From: Streptomyces bottropensis ATCC 25435
GTDB lineage: Bacteria > Actinomycetota > Actinomycetes > Streptomycetales > Streptomycetaceae
Direction: 5' to 3'
Assembly (NCBI RefSeq): GCF_000383595.1
Contig: NZ_KB911581.1
Span: 620,001-684,000 of the forward strand
DNA: 64,000 bases
The notes under the pieces were generated by a model. The model saw only the letters and a program-made list of their open reading frames with translations. It was not told where the DNA came from and made no database searches. Shown piece by piece: positions 22,587 to 31,521 of this stretch. Each line of letters begins with the position of its first letter. Position 1 is the first letter of the stretch. Both the position numbers and the translations under genes were made by a program.

Positions 22587-25061
22587 TCAAGGCGCCCGGC
22601 CCTCCGGTGGAGCGTCGGGTGTTGCGCGGAGCAGTTCGGTCAGCAGCCGTACGGCGCCCCGTTTGTGCAACGGGTCGTTGCCGTTGCCGCACTTGGGGGA
22701 CTGGATGCAGGACGGGCAGCCGGCGTCGCACTCGCAGGAGGCGATGGCCTGGCGGGTGGCGGTGAGCCAGGCACGCGCGGTGTGGAAGGCGCGCTCGGCG
22801 AAGCCCGCGCCGCCCGGGTGGCCGTCGTAGACGAAGACGGTCGGGAGCAGGGTGTCCGGGTGGAGCGGGACCGAGACGCCGCCGATGTCCCAGCGGTCGC
22901 AGGTCGCGAAGAGGGGCAGCATGCCGATCGAGGCGTGTTCGGCGGCGTGCAGGGCGCCGCCGAGGATCTCGGGATCGATCCGGGCCGCGTCCAGCTGGTC
23001 CTCGGTGACGGTCCACCAGACCGCGCGGGTGCGCAGCGTACGGGGAGGGAGGTCGAGTTTGGACTCGCCGAGCACCTCGCCGGTGATGAGGCGGCGACGG
23101 AGGAAGGAGACGACCTGATTGGTGACTTCGACGGAGCCGAAGCACAACCGGCCGTCACCCCAGGGGACTTCGGTGTCGGTCTCCAGGACGGAGATGGCGG
23201 TGGTGTCGCGGGCGACGGTCGAATAGGGCGGGTCGGCCTGCTGGACGAGGGCGACGGAGTCGTCCAGGTCCAGTTCGCGCACCAGGTAGGTGCGGCCCTG
23301 GTGCAGGTGGACCGCGCCCTCGTGGACGGTGGTGTGCGCGGCGCCCGCGTCGACCGTGCCGAGGAGCCGGCCGGTGCCGGTCTCGACGATCTGGACGGGG
23401 CGGCCGCCCTGGCCCCGGATGTCGGTCAGGTCGGCGGCCCGCTCGCGGCGGGTCCAGTGCCAGGCCTTGGCGCGGCGGCGGAGCAGCTTCGCGGCCTCCA
23501 GTTGCGGCAGCAGTTCCTCGCAGGCAGGTCCGAACAGGGGGAGGTCCTCGTCCGTGAGGGGCAGTTCCGCGGCGGCGGCGCAGAGATGGGGGGCGAGGAC
23601 GTACGGGTTGTCGGGGTCGAGGACGGTCGATTCCACCGGTTGGTCGAACAGGGCCTCGGGGTGGTGGACCAGGAAGGTGTCCAGGGGGTCGTCACGGGCG
23701 ACGAGGACGGCGAGGGCACCCTGGCCGGAGCGTCCGGCGCGGCCGGCCTGTTGCCAGAGGGAGGCGCGGGTGCCCGGGTAGCCGGCGATGAGGACGGCGT
23801 CCAGGCCGGAGATGTCGATGCCGAGTTCGAGGGCGGTGGTGGCGGCGAGGCCGAGGAGTTCGCCGGAGTGAAGGGCGCGTTCGAGGGCGCGGCGCTCCTC
23901 GGGGAGGTAGCCGCCCCGGTAGGCGGCGACGCGCCGGGCGAGGGAGCGGTCGACCTCCCTCAGACGTTCCTGTGCGATCACCGAGATCAGCTCCGCGCCG
24001 CGCCGGGAGCGTACGAACGCGACCGAGCGCACGCCCTGCACGACCAGGTCGGTCAGCAGGTCCGCCGTCTCCGCGGTCGCCGTGCGCCGTACCGGCGCGC
24101 CCCTCTCGCCGTGGAGTTCGGTGAGCGGGGGCTCCCAGAGGGCGAACACCAGTTCACCACGGGGGGAGGCGTCGTCCGCCACCTCGGTGACCGGGACACC
24201 GGTGAGGCGGCGGGCGGCGACCGAGGGTTCGGCGGCGGTGGCGGAGGCCAGCAGGAAGACGGGTTCGGCACCGTAGCGGGCGCACAGGCGGCGCAGGCGG
24301 CGCAGGACGTGGGCGACGTGGGAGCCGAAGACGCCGCGGTAGGTGTGGCACTCGTCGATGACCACGTACTTGAGAGCGCGCAGGAAGGAGGACCAGCGAG
24401 GGTGGGAGGGGAGGATGCCCCGGTGCAGCATGTCGGGGTTGGTGAGGACGTAGTTGGCGTACTGGCGCACCCATTCGCGTTCCTCGACGGGGGTGTCGCC
24501 GTCGTACACGGCCGGTCGTACGGCGTTTCCCAGCGGTTGTGAAAATTCCTTCACAGAACGTAGCTGATCTGCCGCGAGAGCCTTGGTGGGGGCCAGGTAG
24601 AGCGCGGTCGCCCCGCGCCCGTTGGGGGCTTCGGAGCCCTCCAGGAGGCGCGAGAGGACCGGGACGAGATAGGCCAGCGACTTGCCGGAGGCGGTGCCGG
24701 TGGCGACGACGACCGATTCGCCGTCCAGCGCGTGCTCGGCGACGCGTGCCTGGTGGGCCCAGGGGTGTTCGATTCCCGCGGCCTGTACGGCGGCCAGCAC
24801 TTCCGGTCGGATCCGGTCGGGCCAGACTGCATGGCGGCCCGCACGTGGGGGCACATGCTCCGTATGAGTGATGCGCGAAGCCCGGCTCGGCCCCGAGGCG
24901 AGCCGGTCCAGGACCGTGCCCGGCGAGGGGCTGGAAGCGGTGTCCGTCGGGGATCGATCGGATCGGTGATTCTTGGCCATCGGCATCGAGTGTGTCACCG
25001 GCGTGACGGACAATGGAGCCAAGGCGTCGTGCACGCCTGCCGGTAAGTGATTGAATGCCAT
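22587..25061 (-). CDS. DEAD/DEAH-box helicase of the MrfA / YprA type with DUF1998 domain
   Basis: The product has 824 residues. Motifs in order are the Q-like HPWAHQARVAEHAL, Walker A ATGTASGKSLAY, DECH box (VVIDECHTYRG), SAT, and the C-terminal helicase motif VI in QQAGRAGRSGQGAL. Near the end CECDAGCPSCIQSPKCGNGN is the four-Cys zinc site of MrfA-type helicases (DUF1998). B. subtilis MrfA unwinds DNA in repair of mitomycin lesions. In actinobacteria this gene sits beside the tad locus. It converges on the TadE-like gene and is divergent from bldG, 83 bp apart. ATG 25061 is the first start; ATG 24986 and 24980 are alternatives. Confidence 0.85.
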   Translation of the reverse strand: MAFNHLPAGVHDALAPLSVTPVTHSMPMAKNHRSDRSPTDTASSPSPGTVLDRLASGPSRASRITHTEHVPPRAGRHAVWPDRIRPEVLAAVQAAGIEHPWAHQARVAEHALDGESVVVATGTASGKSLAYLVPVLSRLLEGSEAPNGRGATALYLAPTKALAADQLRSVKEFSQPLGNAVRPAVYDGDTPVEEREWVRQYANYVLTNPDMLHRGILPSHPRWSSFLRALKYVVIDECHTYRGVFGSHVAHVLRRLRRLCARYGAEPVFLLASATAAEPSVAARRLTGVPVTEVADDASPRGELVFALWEPPLTELHGERGAPVRRTATAETADLLTDLVVQGVRSVAFVRSRRGAELISVIAQERLREVDRSLARRVAAYRGGYLPEERRALERALHSGELLGLAATTALELGIDISGLDAVLIAGYPGTRASLWQQAGRAGRSGQGALAVLVARDDPLDTFLVHHPEALFDQPVESTVLDPDNPYVLAPHLCAAAAELPLTDEDLPLFGPACEELLPQLEAAKLLRRRAKAWHWTRRERAADLTDIRGQGGRPVQIVETGTGRLLGTVDAGAAHTTVHEGAVHLHQGRTYLVRELDLDDSVALVQQADPPYSTVARDTTAISVLETDTEVPWGDGRLCFGSVEVTNQVVSFLRRRLITGEVLGESKLDLPPRTLRTRAVWWTVTEDQLDAARIDPEILGGALHAAEHASIGMLPLFATCDRWDIGGVSVPLHPDTLLPTVFVYDGHPGGAGFAERAFHTARAWLTATRQAIASCECDAGCPSCIQSPKCGNGNDPLHKRGAVRLLTELLRATPDAPPEGRAP

Positions 25062-25144
25062 CGCGGCTGGCGAACCGTCCCGGGGGCTTTCAAGCCGAGG
25101 TGTCCCGAGGGGCGAACGCTCGATAGCAAGGTGCTGGAGGATCC

Positions 25145-25486
25145 GTGGACCTGTCCCTGTCGACCCGTACTGTCGGCGATCGTACGGTCGTCGAGGTCGG
25201 TGGCGAAATCGACGTTTATACCGCGCCCAAGCTGCGTGAGCAGCTGGTCGAGCTGGTCAACGACGGGAGTTTCCACCTCGTCGTCGACATGGAGGGCGTC
25301 GACTTCCTCGACTCCACCGGGCTCGGCGTGCTGGTGGGCGGCCTGAAGCGCGTACGGGCCCATGAGGGCTCGCTGCGCCTGGTGTGCAACCAGGAGCGGA
25401 TTTTGAAGATCTTCCGCATCACCGGTCTGACCAAGGTGTTCCCGATTCACACCTCGGTCGACGAAGCGGTGGCGGCCACCGACTGA
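25145..25486 (+). CDS. bldG: BldG, STAS-domain anti-sigma factor antagonist
   Basis: The product has 113 residues and starts [20 protein letters not shown]. It is a single STAS domain with the phosphorylation serine in [15 protein letters not shown] (Ser about 57), and I recognise it as the BldG sequence. BldG is needed for aerial growth and antibiotic production in S. coelicolor and controls sigma factors by binding anti-sigma factors when unphosphorylated. GTG 25145 follows GGAGGATCC, a good ribosome-binding site. The anti-sigma gene lies 107 bp downstream, with a perfect palindrome between them. The flanking genes (helicase before, hppA after) are those of other Streptomyces. Confidence 0.95.
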   Translation: MDLSLSTRTVGDRTVVEVGGEIDVYTAPKLREQLVELVNDGSFHLVVDMEGVDFLDSTGLGVLVGGLKRVRAHEGSLRLVCNQERILKIFRITGLTKVFPIHTSVDEAVAATD

Positions 25487-25538
25487 TCGCGCCCGCCCGG
25501 GCCCCGTGCCCGGAACGGCAAGAGACAAGTGAGGGGGA

Positions 25539-25556
25539 CCGGGCCCATGGGCCCGG
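25539..25556. promoter_or_regulatory. Perfect 18-bp palindrome between bldG and the anti-sigma gene
   Basis: CCGGGCCCATGGGCCCGG is self-complementary and lies in the 107-bp intercistronic gap. In S. coelicolor bldG is known to be made as both a monocistronic and a longer transcript. This hairpin is a good candidate for partial termination or mRNA processing, an inference. Confidence 0.55.
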
Positions 25557-25593
25557 CCCTCCGACCGCACGCCCGTAGTTCCGAGGGGGATGC

Positions 25594-26028
25594 ATGGCCA
25601 CCGTTGAACTCCGCTTCAGCGCGCTGCCCGAGCACGTCCGGACCGCCCGACTGGTGGCGGCAGCGGTGGCGCGCAGGGCCGGAGTGGACGAGGCCGTCCT
25701 CGACGAGGTCAGGCTGGCCGTCGGCGAGGCGTGCACCCGCGCTGTGGGACTGCATCAGAGCAGCGGTATCTCGGCGCCGGTGCAGGTGTCGCTGATCGAG
25801 GAGGAGAAGCAGTTCTCCATCGAGGTCGGCGACGAGGCGCCGCACGCCGTGCCCGGTGACAAGTCGTCGGGCGCAGGTGGTGACGTGGACGCCGACATCG
25901 AGGAGGACGACATGGGCCTCGCGGTGATCAGCGGCCTCGTCGACGACGTCGAGGTCTCGGCCGGGCAGCACGGCGGACTGATCCGCATGACCTGGCCGAC
26001 GACACCGTCGGTCGCCGTCCTGCCCTGA
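25594..26028 (+). CDS. ATP-binding anti-sigma factor (RsbW-like) downstream of bldG
   Basis: The product has 144 residues. It has the histidine-kinase-like ATPase fold of anti-sigma factors: the N-box-like VLDEVRLAVGEACTRAV with the conserved Glu, and a glycine-containing lid region DMGLAVISGLVDDVEVS. RsbW-type proteins bind sigma factors and can phosphorylate their STAS antagonist. The S. coelicolor homologue beside bldG (called ApgA or ORF3) is the reported BldG partner. A strong terminator follows the gene. Confidence 0.85.
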   Translation: MATVELRFSALPEHVRTARLVAAAVARRAGVDEAVLDEVRLAVGEACTRAVGLHQSSGISAPVQVSLIEEEKQFSIEVGDEAPHAVPGDKSSGAGGDVDADIEEDDMGLAVISGLVDDVEVSAGQHGGLIRMTWPTTPSVAVLP

Positions 26029-26058
26029 CAGTCCGCTCTTCTCAACTTCAAGTATTAC

Positions 26059-26095
26059 CGCGAAGGGCCCTGCTGAGCAGGGCCCTTCGCGTTTT
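26059..26095. terminator. Rho-independent terminator after the bldG operon
   Basis: GCGAAGGGCCCTGC pairs with GCAGGGCCCTTCGC around a short loop, followed by GTTTT. This is the strongest canonical terminator in the window and closes the bldG anti-sigma operon. Confidence 0.9.
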
Positions 26096-26150
26096 CCGGC
26101 ATTTATTTCGATCACCTATTCCGATCAGCACCCATCGGAACAGCTGAATT

Positions 26151-26180
26151 CGTGAAGGAATTCACGATCTATCACGTGAT
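26151..26180. promoter_or_regulatory. Inverted repeats in the AT-rich region upstream of hppA
   Basis: CGTGAA/TTCACG (26151-26166) and the palindrome ATCACGTGAT (26171-26180) lie about 190 bp ahead of hppA in a 330-bp gene-free stretch that is clearly AT-richer than its surroundings. They may be binding sites for a regulator of the pyrophosphatase promoter. No clear -35/-10 pair could be fixed. Confidence 0.35.
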
Positions 26181-26360
26181 AATTGATCAAGTGTCAATGC
26201 CTTTGAGGCGTTACTTCTTTCGAGTAACGTGGTCGCGCGCGGATCATTTGCTGGTGGGCATGTGAAGGCCAATTCCGCTTGCCGCGCACTGTTTTGATCG
26301 GGATCTCCTCCCTACAATCCGTCCACATCTTGAGCTCAGCCCAAGCGTCAAGGAGGACGA

Positions 26361-28766
26361 ATGGCGGGGCTTTCTACCCCTCAAAGGTTTGACCAGTCCG
26401 CGGACCTCGCAGCCGCGGTACTGACCGACGACAACCGGATCATCGTCATGGTGATCGGCTTCGTGGCGCTGGCCGCGCTCGCCGTCGCCGGGGTCCTGGT
26501 GCGCCAGGTGCTCGCGGCGGGCGAGGGCACCGACAGCATGAAGAAGATCGCTAAGGCGATCCAGGAAGGTGCGAACGCCTATCTGGCACGGCAGATGCGC
26601 ACGCTCGGCGTATTCGCCGTCGTCGTGTTCTTCCTGCTCATGCTGCTGCCCGCGGACGACTGGAATCAGCGCGCCGGACGTTCGGTCTTCTTCTTGATCG
26701 GCGCGGCGTTCTCGGCGGCCACCGGCTATATCGGTATGTGGCTCGCCGTGCGCAGCAATGTGCGCGTCGCCGCGGCGGCCCGGGAAGCGACACCGGCGGA
26801 GGGCGAGCCGGAAAAGGATCTCACCGCCGTCTCGCACAAGGCGATGAAGATCGCATTTCGCACCGGTGGCGTCGTCGGCATGTTCACGGTGGGGCTCGGG
26901 CTCCTCGGTGCGTCCTGCGTGGTCCTCGTGTACGCGGCCGACGCGCCGAAGGTGCTGGAGGGCTTCGGCCTCGGGGCCGCGCTCATCGCCATGTTCATGC
27001 GGGTCGGCGGCGGCATCTTCACCAAGGCCGCCGACGTCGGCGCCGACCTGGTCGGCAAGGTCGAGCAGGGCATTCCGGAGGACGACCCGCGCAATGCCGC
27101 GACCATCGCCGACAACGTGGGCGACAACGTCGGCGACTGCGCGGGCATGGCGGCCGACCTCTTCGAGTCGTACGCCGTCACGCTCGTCGCCGCGCTGATC
27201 CTCGGCAAGGCCGCGTTCGGTGACGCCGGGCTCGCGTTCCCGCTGATCGTGCCCGCGATCGGCGTGCTCACCGCGATGATCGGCATCTTCGCGGTGGCAC
27301 CCCGCCGCGCCGACCGCAGCGGCATGTCCGCCATCAACCGCGGCTTCTTCATCTCCGCGGTGATCTCGCTGGTGCTCGTCGCCGTCGCCGTCTACGCCTA
27401 CCTGCCGTCGTCGTACGCCGATCTCGAAGGCGTCACGGACACGGCGATCGCGGGCCACGACGGCGACCCGCGGGTCCTCGCGGTCCTCGCGGTGGCCATC
27501 GGCATCGTGCTGGCCGCGCTGATCCAGCAGCTGACCGGCTACTTCACCGAGACCACCCGGCGTCCCGTGAGGGACATCGGCAAGAGTTCGCTCACCGGCG
27601 CGGCCACCGTCGTCCTCGCCGGCATCTCCATCGGACTCGAATCGGCCGTCTACACCGCGCTGTTGATCGGGCTCGGCGTCTACGGGGCGTTCCTGCTCGG
27701 CGGTACGTCGATCATGCTCGCGCTGTTCGCGGTGGCGCTGGCCGGCACCGGCCTGCTCACCACGGTCGGCGTCATCGTCGCCATGGACACCTTCGGGCCG
27801 GTCTCCGACAACGCGCAGGGCATCGCCGAGATGTCCGGCGACGTCGAGGGCGCGGGCGCGCAGGTGCTCACCGACCTGGACGCCGTCGGCAACACCACCA
27901 AGGCCATCACCAAGGGCATCGCCATCGCCACGGCCGTACTCGCGGCCGCGGCGCTCTTCGGCTCGTACCGCGACGCGATCCTCACTGCCGCGAACGACGT
28001 CGGCGAGAAGGTCTCCGGCGACGGCGCGCCCATGAACCTGATGATGGACATCTCGCAGCCCAACAACCTCGTCGGGCTCATCGCGGGTGCCGCCGTCGTC
28101 TTCCTTTTCTCGGGGCTGGCGATCAACGCGGTCTCGCGGTCGGCGGGCGCGGTGGTCTACGAGGTGCGGCGGCAGTTCCGCGAGCACCCCGGGATCATGG
28201 ACTACAGCGAGAAGCCCGAATACGGCCGGGTCGTCGACATCTGCACCAAGGACGCCCTGCGGGAGCTGGCCACGCCCGGTCTGCTGGCCGTCATGGCGCC
28301 CATCGCGATCGGGTTCACGCTCGGGGTCGGTGCGCTGGGCTCGTATCTCGCCGGGGCGATCGGTACCGGGACGCTGATGGCGGTGTTCCTCGCCAACTCC
28401 GGTGGCGCGTGGGACAACGCCAAGAAGCTCGTCGAGGACGGCCATCACGGCGGCAAGGGCAGCGAGGCCCATGCCGCGACCGTCATCGGTGACACGGTGG
28501 GCGACCCGTTCAAGGACACGGCGGGACCGGCCATCAACCCGCTGCTGAAGGTGATGAACCTCGTCGCGCTGCTCATCGCGCCCGCGGTCGTCCAGTTCAG
28601 CTACGGCGAGGACAAGAGCGTCGGGCTGCGTATCGCCATCGCGGTGGCCTCGATCGCCGTGATCGTCGCGGCGGTGTACGTGTCCAAGCGACGCGGCATC
28701 GCCGTGGGTGACGAAGGCAACGCCGAGCGGGTGGCCAAGTCGGCGGATCCAGCGGTGGTTTCGTAG
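26361..28766 (+). CDS. hppA: Membrane-bound proton-translocating pyrophosphatase
   Basis: The product has 801 residues with about 16 hydrophobic segments, the normal size for this family. The pyrophosphate-binding motifs are present: DVGADLVGKVEQGIPEDDPR, DNVGDNVGDCAGMAADLFES and, near the C-terminus, GDTVGDPFKDTAGPAINPL. The enzyme couples hydrolysis of pyrophosphate to proton pumping across the cytoplasmic membrane. A lysine in GNTTKAITKG is the marker of the potassium-independent class. ATG 26361 follows AAGGAGG at optimal spacing. It is transcribed alone, between the terminator at 26059 and a hairpin at 28831. Confidence 0.95.
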   Translation: MAGLSTPQRFDQSADLAAAVLTDDNRIIVMVIGFVALAALAVAGVLVRQVLAAGEGTDSMKKIAKAIQEGANAYLARQMRTLGVFAVVVFFLLMLLPADDWNQRAGRSVFFLIGAAFSAATGYIGMWLAVRSNVRVAAAAREATPAEGEPEKDLTAVSHKAMKIAFRTGGVVGMFTVGLGLLGASCVVLVYAADAPKVLEGFGLGAALIAMFMRVGGGIFTKAADVGADLVGKVEQGIPEDDPRNAATIADNVGDNVGDCAGMAADLFESYAVTLVAALILGKAAFGDAGLAFPLIVPAIGVLTAMIGIFAVAPRRADRSGMSAINRGFFISAVISLVLVAVAVYAYLPSSYADLEGVTDTAIAGHDGDPRVLAVLAVAIGIVLAALIQQLTGYFTETTRRPVRDIGKSSLTGAATVVLAGISIGLESAVYTALLIGLGVYGAFLLGGTSIMLALFAVALAGTGLLTTVGVIVAMDTFGPVSDNAQGIAEMSGDVEGAGAQVLTDLDAVGNTTKAITKGIAIATAVLAAAALFGSYRDAILTAANDVGEKVSGDGAPMNLMMDISQPNNLVGLIAGAAVVFLFSGLAINAVSRSAGAVVYEVRRQFREHPGIMDYSEKPEYGRVVDICTKDALRELATPGLLAVMAPIAIGFTLGVGALGSYLAGAIGTGTLMAVFLANSGGAWDNAKKLVEDGHHGGKGSEAHAATVIGDTVGDPFKDTAGPAINPLLKVMNLVALLIAPAVVQFSYGEDKSVGLRIAIAVASIAVIVAAVYVSKRRGIAVGDEGNAERVAKSADPAVVS

Positions 28767-28830
28767 ACGGTCTTAGACCGGGTTCGGGCCGGGTCCTGGA
28801 CCGGGCCCGCGAGGGCCCAGCTCAAGGGGC

Positions 28831-28865
28831 GGGCGGGCGGCGCGCGTTGACGCGCCGGCCGCCCG
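28831..28865. terminator. GC-rich hairpin downstream of hppA
   Basis: GGGCGGGCGGCGCG pairs with CGCGCCGGCCGCCC (one mismatch) around a short loop, 65 bp after the hppA stop. It has no T-tract, as is usual in this genus. Confidence 0.6.
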
Positions 28866-29013
28866 CTTCCGTATAGGCCGGCCGTTCTCCGTGAGCCTTC
28901 TCTCTCTTGGTGCAAATGGTTAGAAAAGGGTGCACCGGGGGTGCTCGGCACACAGCTGCCGCCCATACGGCGTGTATGTTCCGGGGCCGAGAGCCATGGA
29001 AGGGACCAATCCG

Positions 29014-29601
29014 GTGAACAAGAAGCTCGCTGCCGCACTGTCCGGCGGTGCGGTACTGGTACTGGCGCTGTCCGGCTGCAGCAGCGACGACAAGACGAAC
29101 GACAAGCTGAACTCCTGGGCCAAGCAGGTCTGTGACTCCGTGCAGCCGCAGATCAAGAAGATCGCGGCGGCCAACGCCTCGATCCAGAAGGAGACCTCGG
29201 ACGACAGCGCTCCGGCGGACGTGCAGAAGGCCGACTCGCAGGGCTTCCAGGACATCTCCGACGCGTACAAGGCGATGGCCACGGCCATTCAGCGGGCCGG
29301 AGTGCCCGATGTGGAGGAAGGCGAGAAGAAGCAGAAGGCCGCGGTCGCCGAGCTGAACCAGCTGTCGACGGCCTACGGCGAGCTGAAGAAGAAGTCGGAC
29401 GCGCTGAACACGAAGGACCAGGCGAAGTTCGCGGACGGACTCGAAGGTGTCGCCACCGAGCTGGAGAAGCTGAGCAAGACCGGGAGCGACGCCCTGAAGG
29501 AACTGGAGAAGGGCGAGGTGGGTCAGGCGATGGCCGACCAGCAGAGCTGCAAGTCCGCCACCGCCTCCGGGGCGGTGTCCGCACCCGCTTCCGGGAACTG
29601 A
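29014..29601 (+). CDS. Small secreted lipoprotein
   Basis: GTG 29014 follows GAAGGGA and gives 195 residues. The N-terminus NKKLAAALSGGAVLVLALSGC is a lipoprotein signal with lipobox LSGC; Cys about 22 becomes lipidated and anchored to the outer face of the membrane. The rest is helical and Lys/Glu/Ala-rich (coiled-coil-like, about 40-180), with single Cys residues in QVCDSV and QQSCKSA that could form a disulfide. It stands between hppA and the methyltransferase gene, as in other Streptomyces. Its function is unknown. Confidence 0.75.
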   Translation: MNKKLAAALSGGAVLVLALSGCSSDDKTNDKLNSWAKQVCDSVQPQIKKIAAANASIQKETSDDSAPADVQKADSQGFQDISDAYKAMATAIQRAGVPDVEEGEKKQKAAVAELNQLSTAYGELKKKSDALNTKDQAKFADGLEGVATELEKLSKTGSDALKELEKGEVGQAMADQQSCKSATASGAVSAPASGN

Positions 29602-29717
29602 CGCCGAGCGGGGTTCCGCACCGCGCGGGTGACCGGGCCCCGGGCCGGAGGGACGCCCGGGGCGGCACGGTCCTCCACGGCCGGGCGGGATCGCGGTGCG
29701 CGACTACGCTGGGCGGT

Positions 29718-31250
29718 GTGAGTGACTCCAGGCTGTCTTCCCTGCCCTCCGCCGACCGGTCCGACGTCGCTGTGCGGCTTCGGGAGGCGCTGATCGGCGC
29801 CGACTTCACCGCCGACGGGCTTCTCGAACTGCTCGGCGCGTCCGCGTACGCAGCCCTGGCCCGCAGCGAGGTCGTGCCGGCGCTCAGGGCGACGCGGGGG
29901 GACACGGCGCTGGCGGCGCTCGTACGGCTGTTCCTGTTGCAACAGGCGGTCCCCCGCGCGCGCGTGGAGGGTGCGCTGCCCGTCGACGCGTGCGTCGAGA
30001 GCGGCTGGCTCGTCCGCGCCGACGCGGACGGGGACGAGCTCGCGGCCGCCGTCGACGTACGGCCGTACGGCGGGCCCGACGGCGAGGACTGGTTCATCGT
30101 GTCCGACCTGGGGTGCGCGGTCGGCGGGGCCGGCGGGATCGGAAGCCGGGACGAGGGTGTGGTGCTGGGGGTCGGCGGTGCGTCCACGACCCTGGCCGGG
30201 ATCACCGTGCGGACGGCCGTCGGCTCCGCGCTCGACCTCGGGACCGGCTCCGGCATCCAGGCCCTGCACGCCGCGCGGCACGCCACGCGCGTGACCGCGA
30301 CCGACCTCAACCCGCGCGCGCTGCACATCACGGCGCTCACGCTGGCGCTCTCCGGGGCCCCGGAAGCCGATCTGCGCCAGGGCTCGCTCTTCGAGCCGGT
30401 CCGGGCCGACGAGACGTACGACCTCATCGTGTCCAATCCGCCGTTCGTGATCTCGCCCGGCGCCCGGCTGACCTACCGCGACGGCGGGATGGGCGGGGAC
30501 GATCTGTGCCGCACGCTCGTTGCGCAGGCGGGGGAGCGGCTGAACGAGGGCGGGTACGCGCAATTCCTCGCCAACTGGCAGCACGAGGAGGGGGAGGACT
30601 GGCAGGAGCGGCTGAGGTCGTGGGTGCCGCGCGGATGCGATGCGTGGATCGTGCAGCGGGAGGTCCAGGACGTCGCGCAGTACGCGGAGTTGTGGCTGCG
30701 GGACGCGGGCGACCACCGCGGTGACGTGGCCGAGTACCGGGCGCGGTACGACGCCTGGCTCGACGAGTTCGAGTCGCGCAAGGTCAAGGGCGTCGGCTTC
30801 GGATGGATCACTCTGCGGAAGGCGGCGGCCGCGGACCCGGAACCCTCGATCACCGTCGAGGAGTGGCCGCATCCGGTCGAACAGCCGCTCGGCGAGACCG
30901 TGCGGCAGCACTTCGCGCGCGTCGACTACCTGCGGTCGAACGACGACGCGGCACTCCTCGCCGCACACTTCCGGCTGACCGCCGAGATCGTCCAGGAGCA
31001 GGTCGGGCTGCCCGGCGCGGAGGACCCCGAGCATGTGGTGCTGCGTCAGAACCGGGGTATGCGCCGGGCGACGAAGGTGGACACGGTCGGCGCGGGCTTC
31101 GCCGGTGTGTGCGACGGCACGCTCAGCGCGGGACGGATCCTGGACGCCATCGCCCAGCTCGTCGGCGAGGAGGCGGTGGCACTGCGCGACCGGACACCGG
31201 GCCAGATCCGGCTGCTCGTCGAACAGGGGTTCCTCGAACCGGTCCGGTGA
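29718..31250 (+). CDS. SAM-dependent methyltransferase with NPPF motif
   Basis: The product has 510 residues. A helical N-terminal domain (1-120) precedes a Rossmann methyltransferase core: SAM-binding SALDLGTGSGIQALHAARHA near 172-191, ATDLNPRALHITAL, and the substrate-side motif DLIVSNPPFVISPG near 237-250. NPPF is typical of enzymes that methylate planar nitrogens (bases or Gln side chains), such as RsmC, HemK and TrmN6-type proteins. The C-terminal 180 residues are specific to actinobacterial members. The exact substrate is not known. GTG 29718 was chosen because it directly precedes the first conserved helix. Confidence 0.75.
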   Translation: MSDSRLSSLPSADRSDVAVRLREALIGADFTADGLLELLGASAYAALARSEVVPALRATRGDTALAALVRLFLLQQAVPRARVEGALPVDACVESGWLVRADADGDELAAAVDVRPYGGPDGEDWFIVSDLGCAVGGAGGIGSRDEGVVLGVGGASTTLAGITVRTAVGSALDLGTGSGIQALHAARHATRVTATDLNPRALHITALTLALSGAPEADLRQGSLFEPVRADETYDLIVSNPPFVISPGARLTYRDGGMGGDDLCRTLVAQAGERLNEGGYAQFLANWQHEEGEDWQERLRSWVPRGCDAWIVQREVQDVAQYAELWLRDAGDHRGDVAEYRARYDAWLDEFESRKVKGVGFGWITLRKAAAADPEPSITVEEWPHPVEQPLGETVRQHFARVDYLRSNDDAALLAAHFRLTAEIVQEQVGLPGAEDPEHVVLRQNRGMRRATKVDTVGAGFAGVCDGTLSAGRILDAIAQLVGEEAVALRDRTPGQIRLLVEQGFLEPVR

Positions 31251-31521
31251 GGGCGGGGAGTCTCCACACCGCTCCCGCACGGCCCTCGCGCGCCCGGTGA
31301 CCATTTCCGGACCGTCCGGTGACCGTACTGGTGCCCCGCGCGATGCCACTTCCCGTGACAGGTGAGGCGTAGGGGAACTCCTGGGACGCATGTGCTGCTT
31401 GTGCCTGGATTGATACGTAAAAGGGCTCCTGTCAGTGGTGCGTGCGAAGCTATTTTCAAGAGACGGATTCGACGTGTCCTCGGGGGAGGCACGCACTGTC
31501 TCTGGGGATCGGGGGGTCGCG

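Noticed and set aside
22407..24542. Open frame running through the 13-bp repeat and the helicase gene on the plus strand
   Set aside because: It begins in repeat-derived Gly/Thr/Pro sequence and continues as an antisense shadow of the helicase gene, whose motifs lie on the minus strand.
26244..28472. 742-codon open frame antisense to hppA
   Set aside because: Composition is Asp/Arg/Glu/His-rich noise typical of the reverse frame of GC-rich membrane-protein genes; hppA is unambiguous.
31435..31521. Upstream GTG start for the receptor kinase
   Set aside because: It would add 29 residues unlike any kinase N-terminus; ATG 31522 lies a normal distance before the kinase domain.
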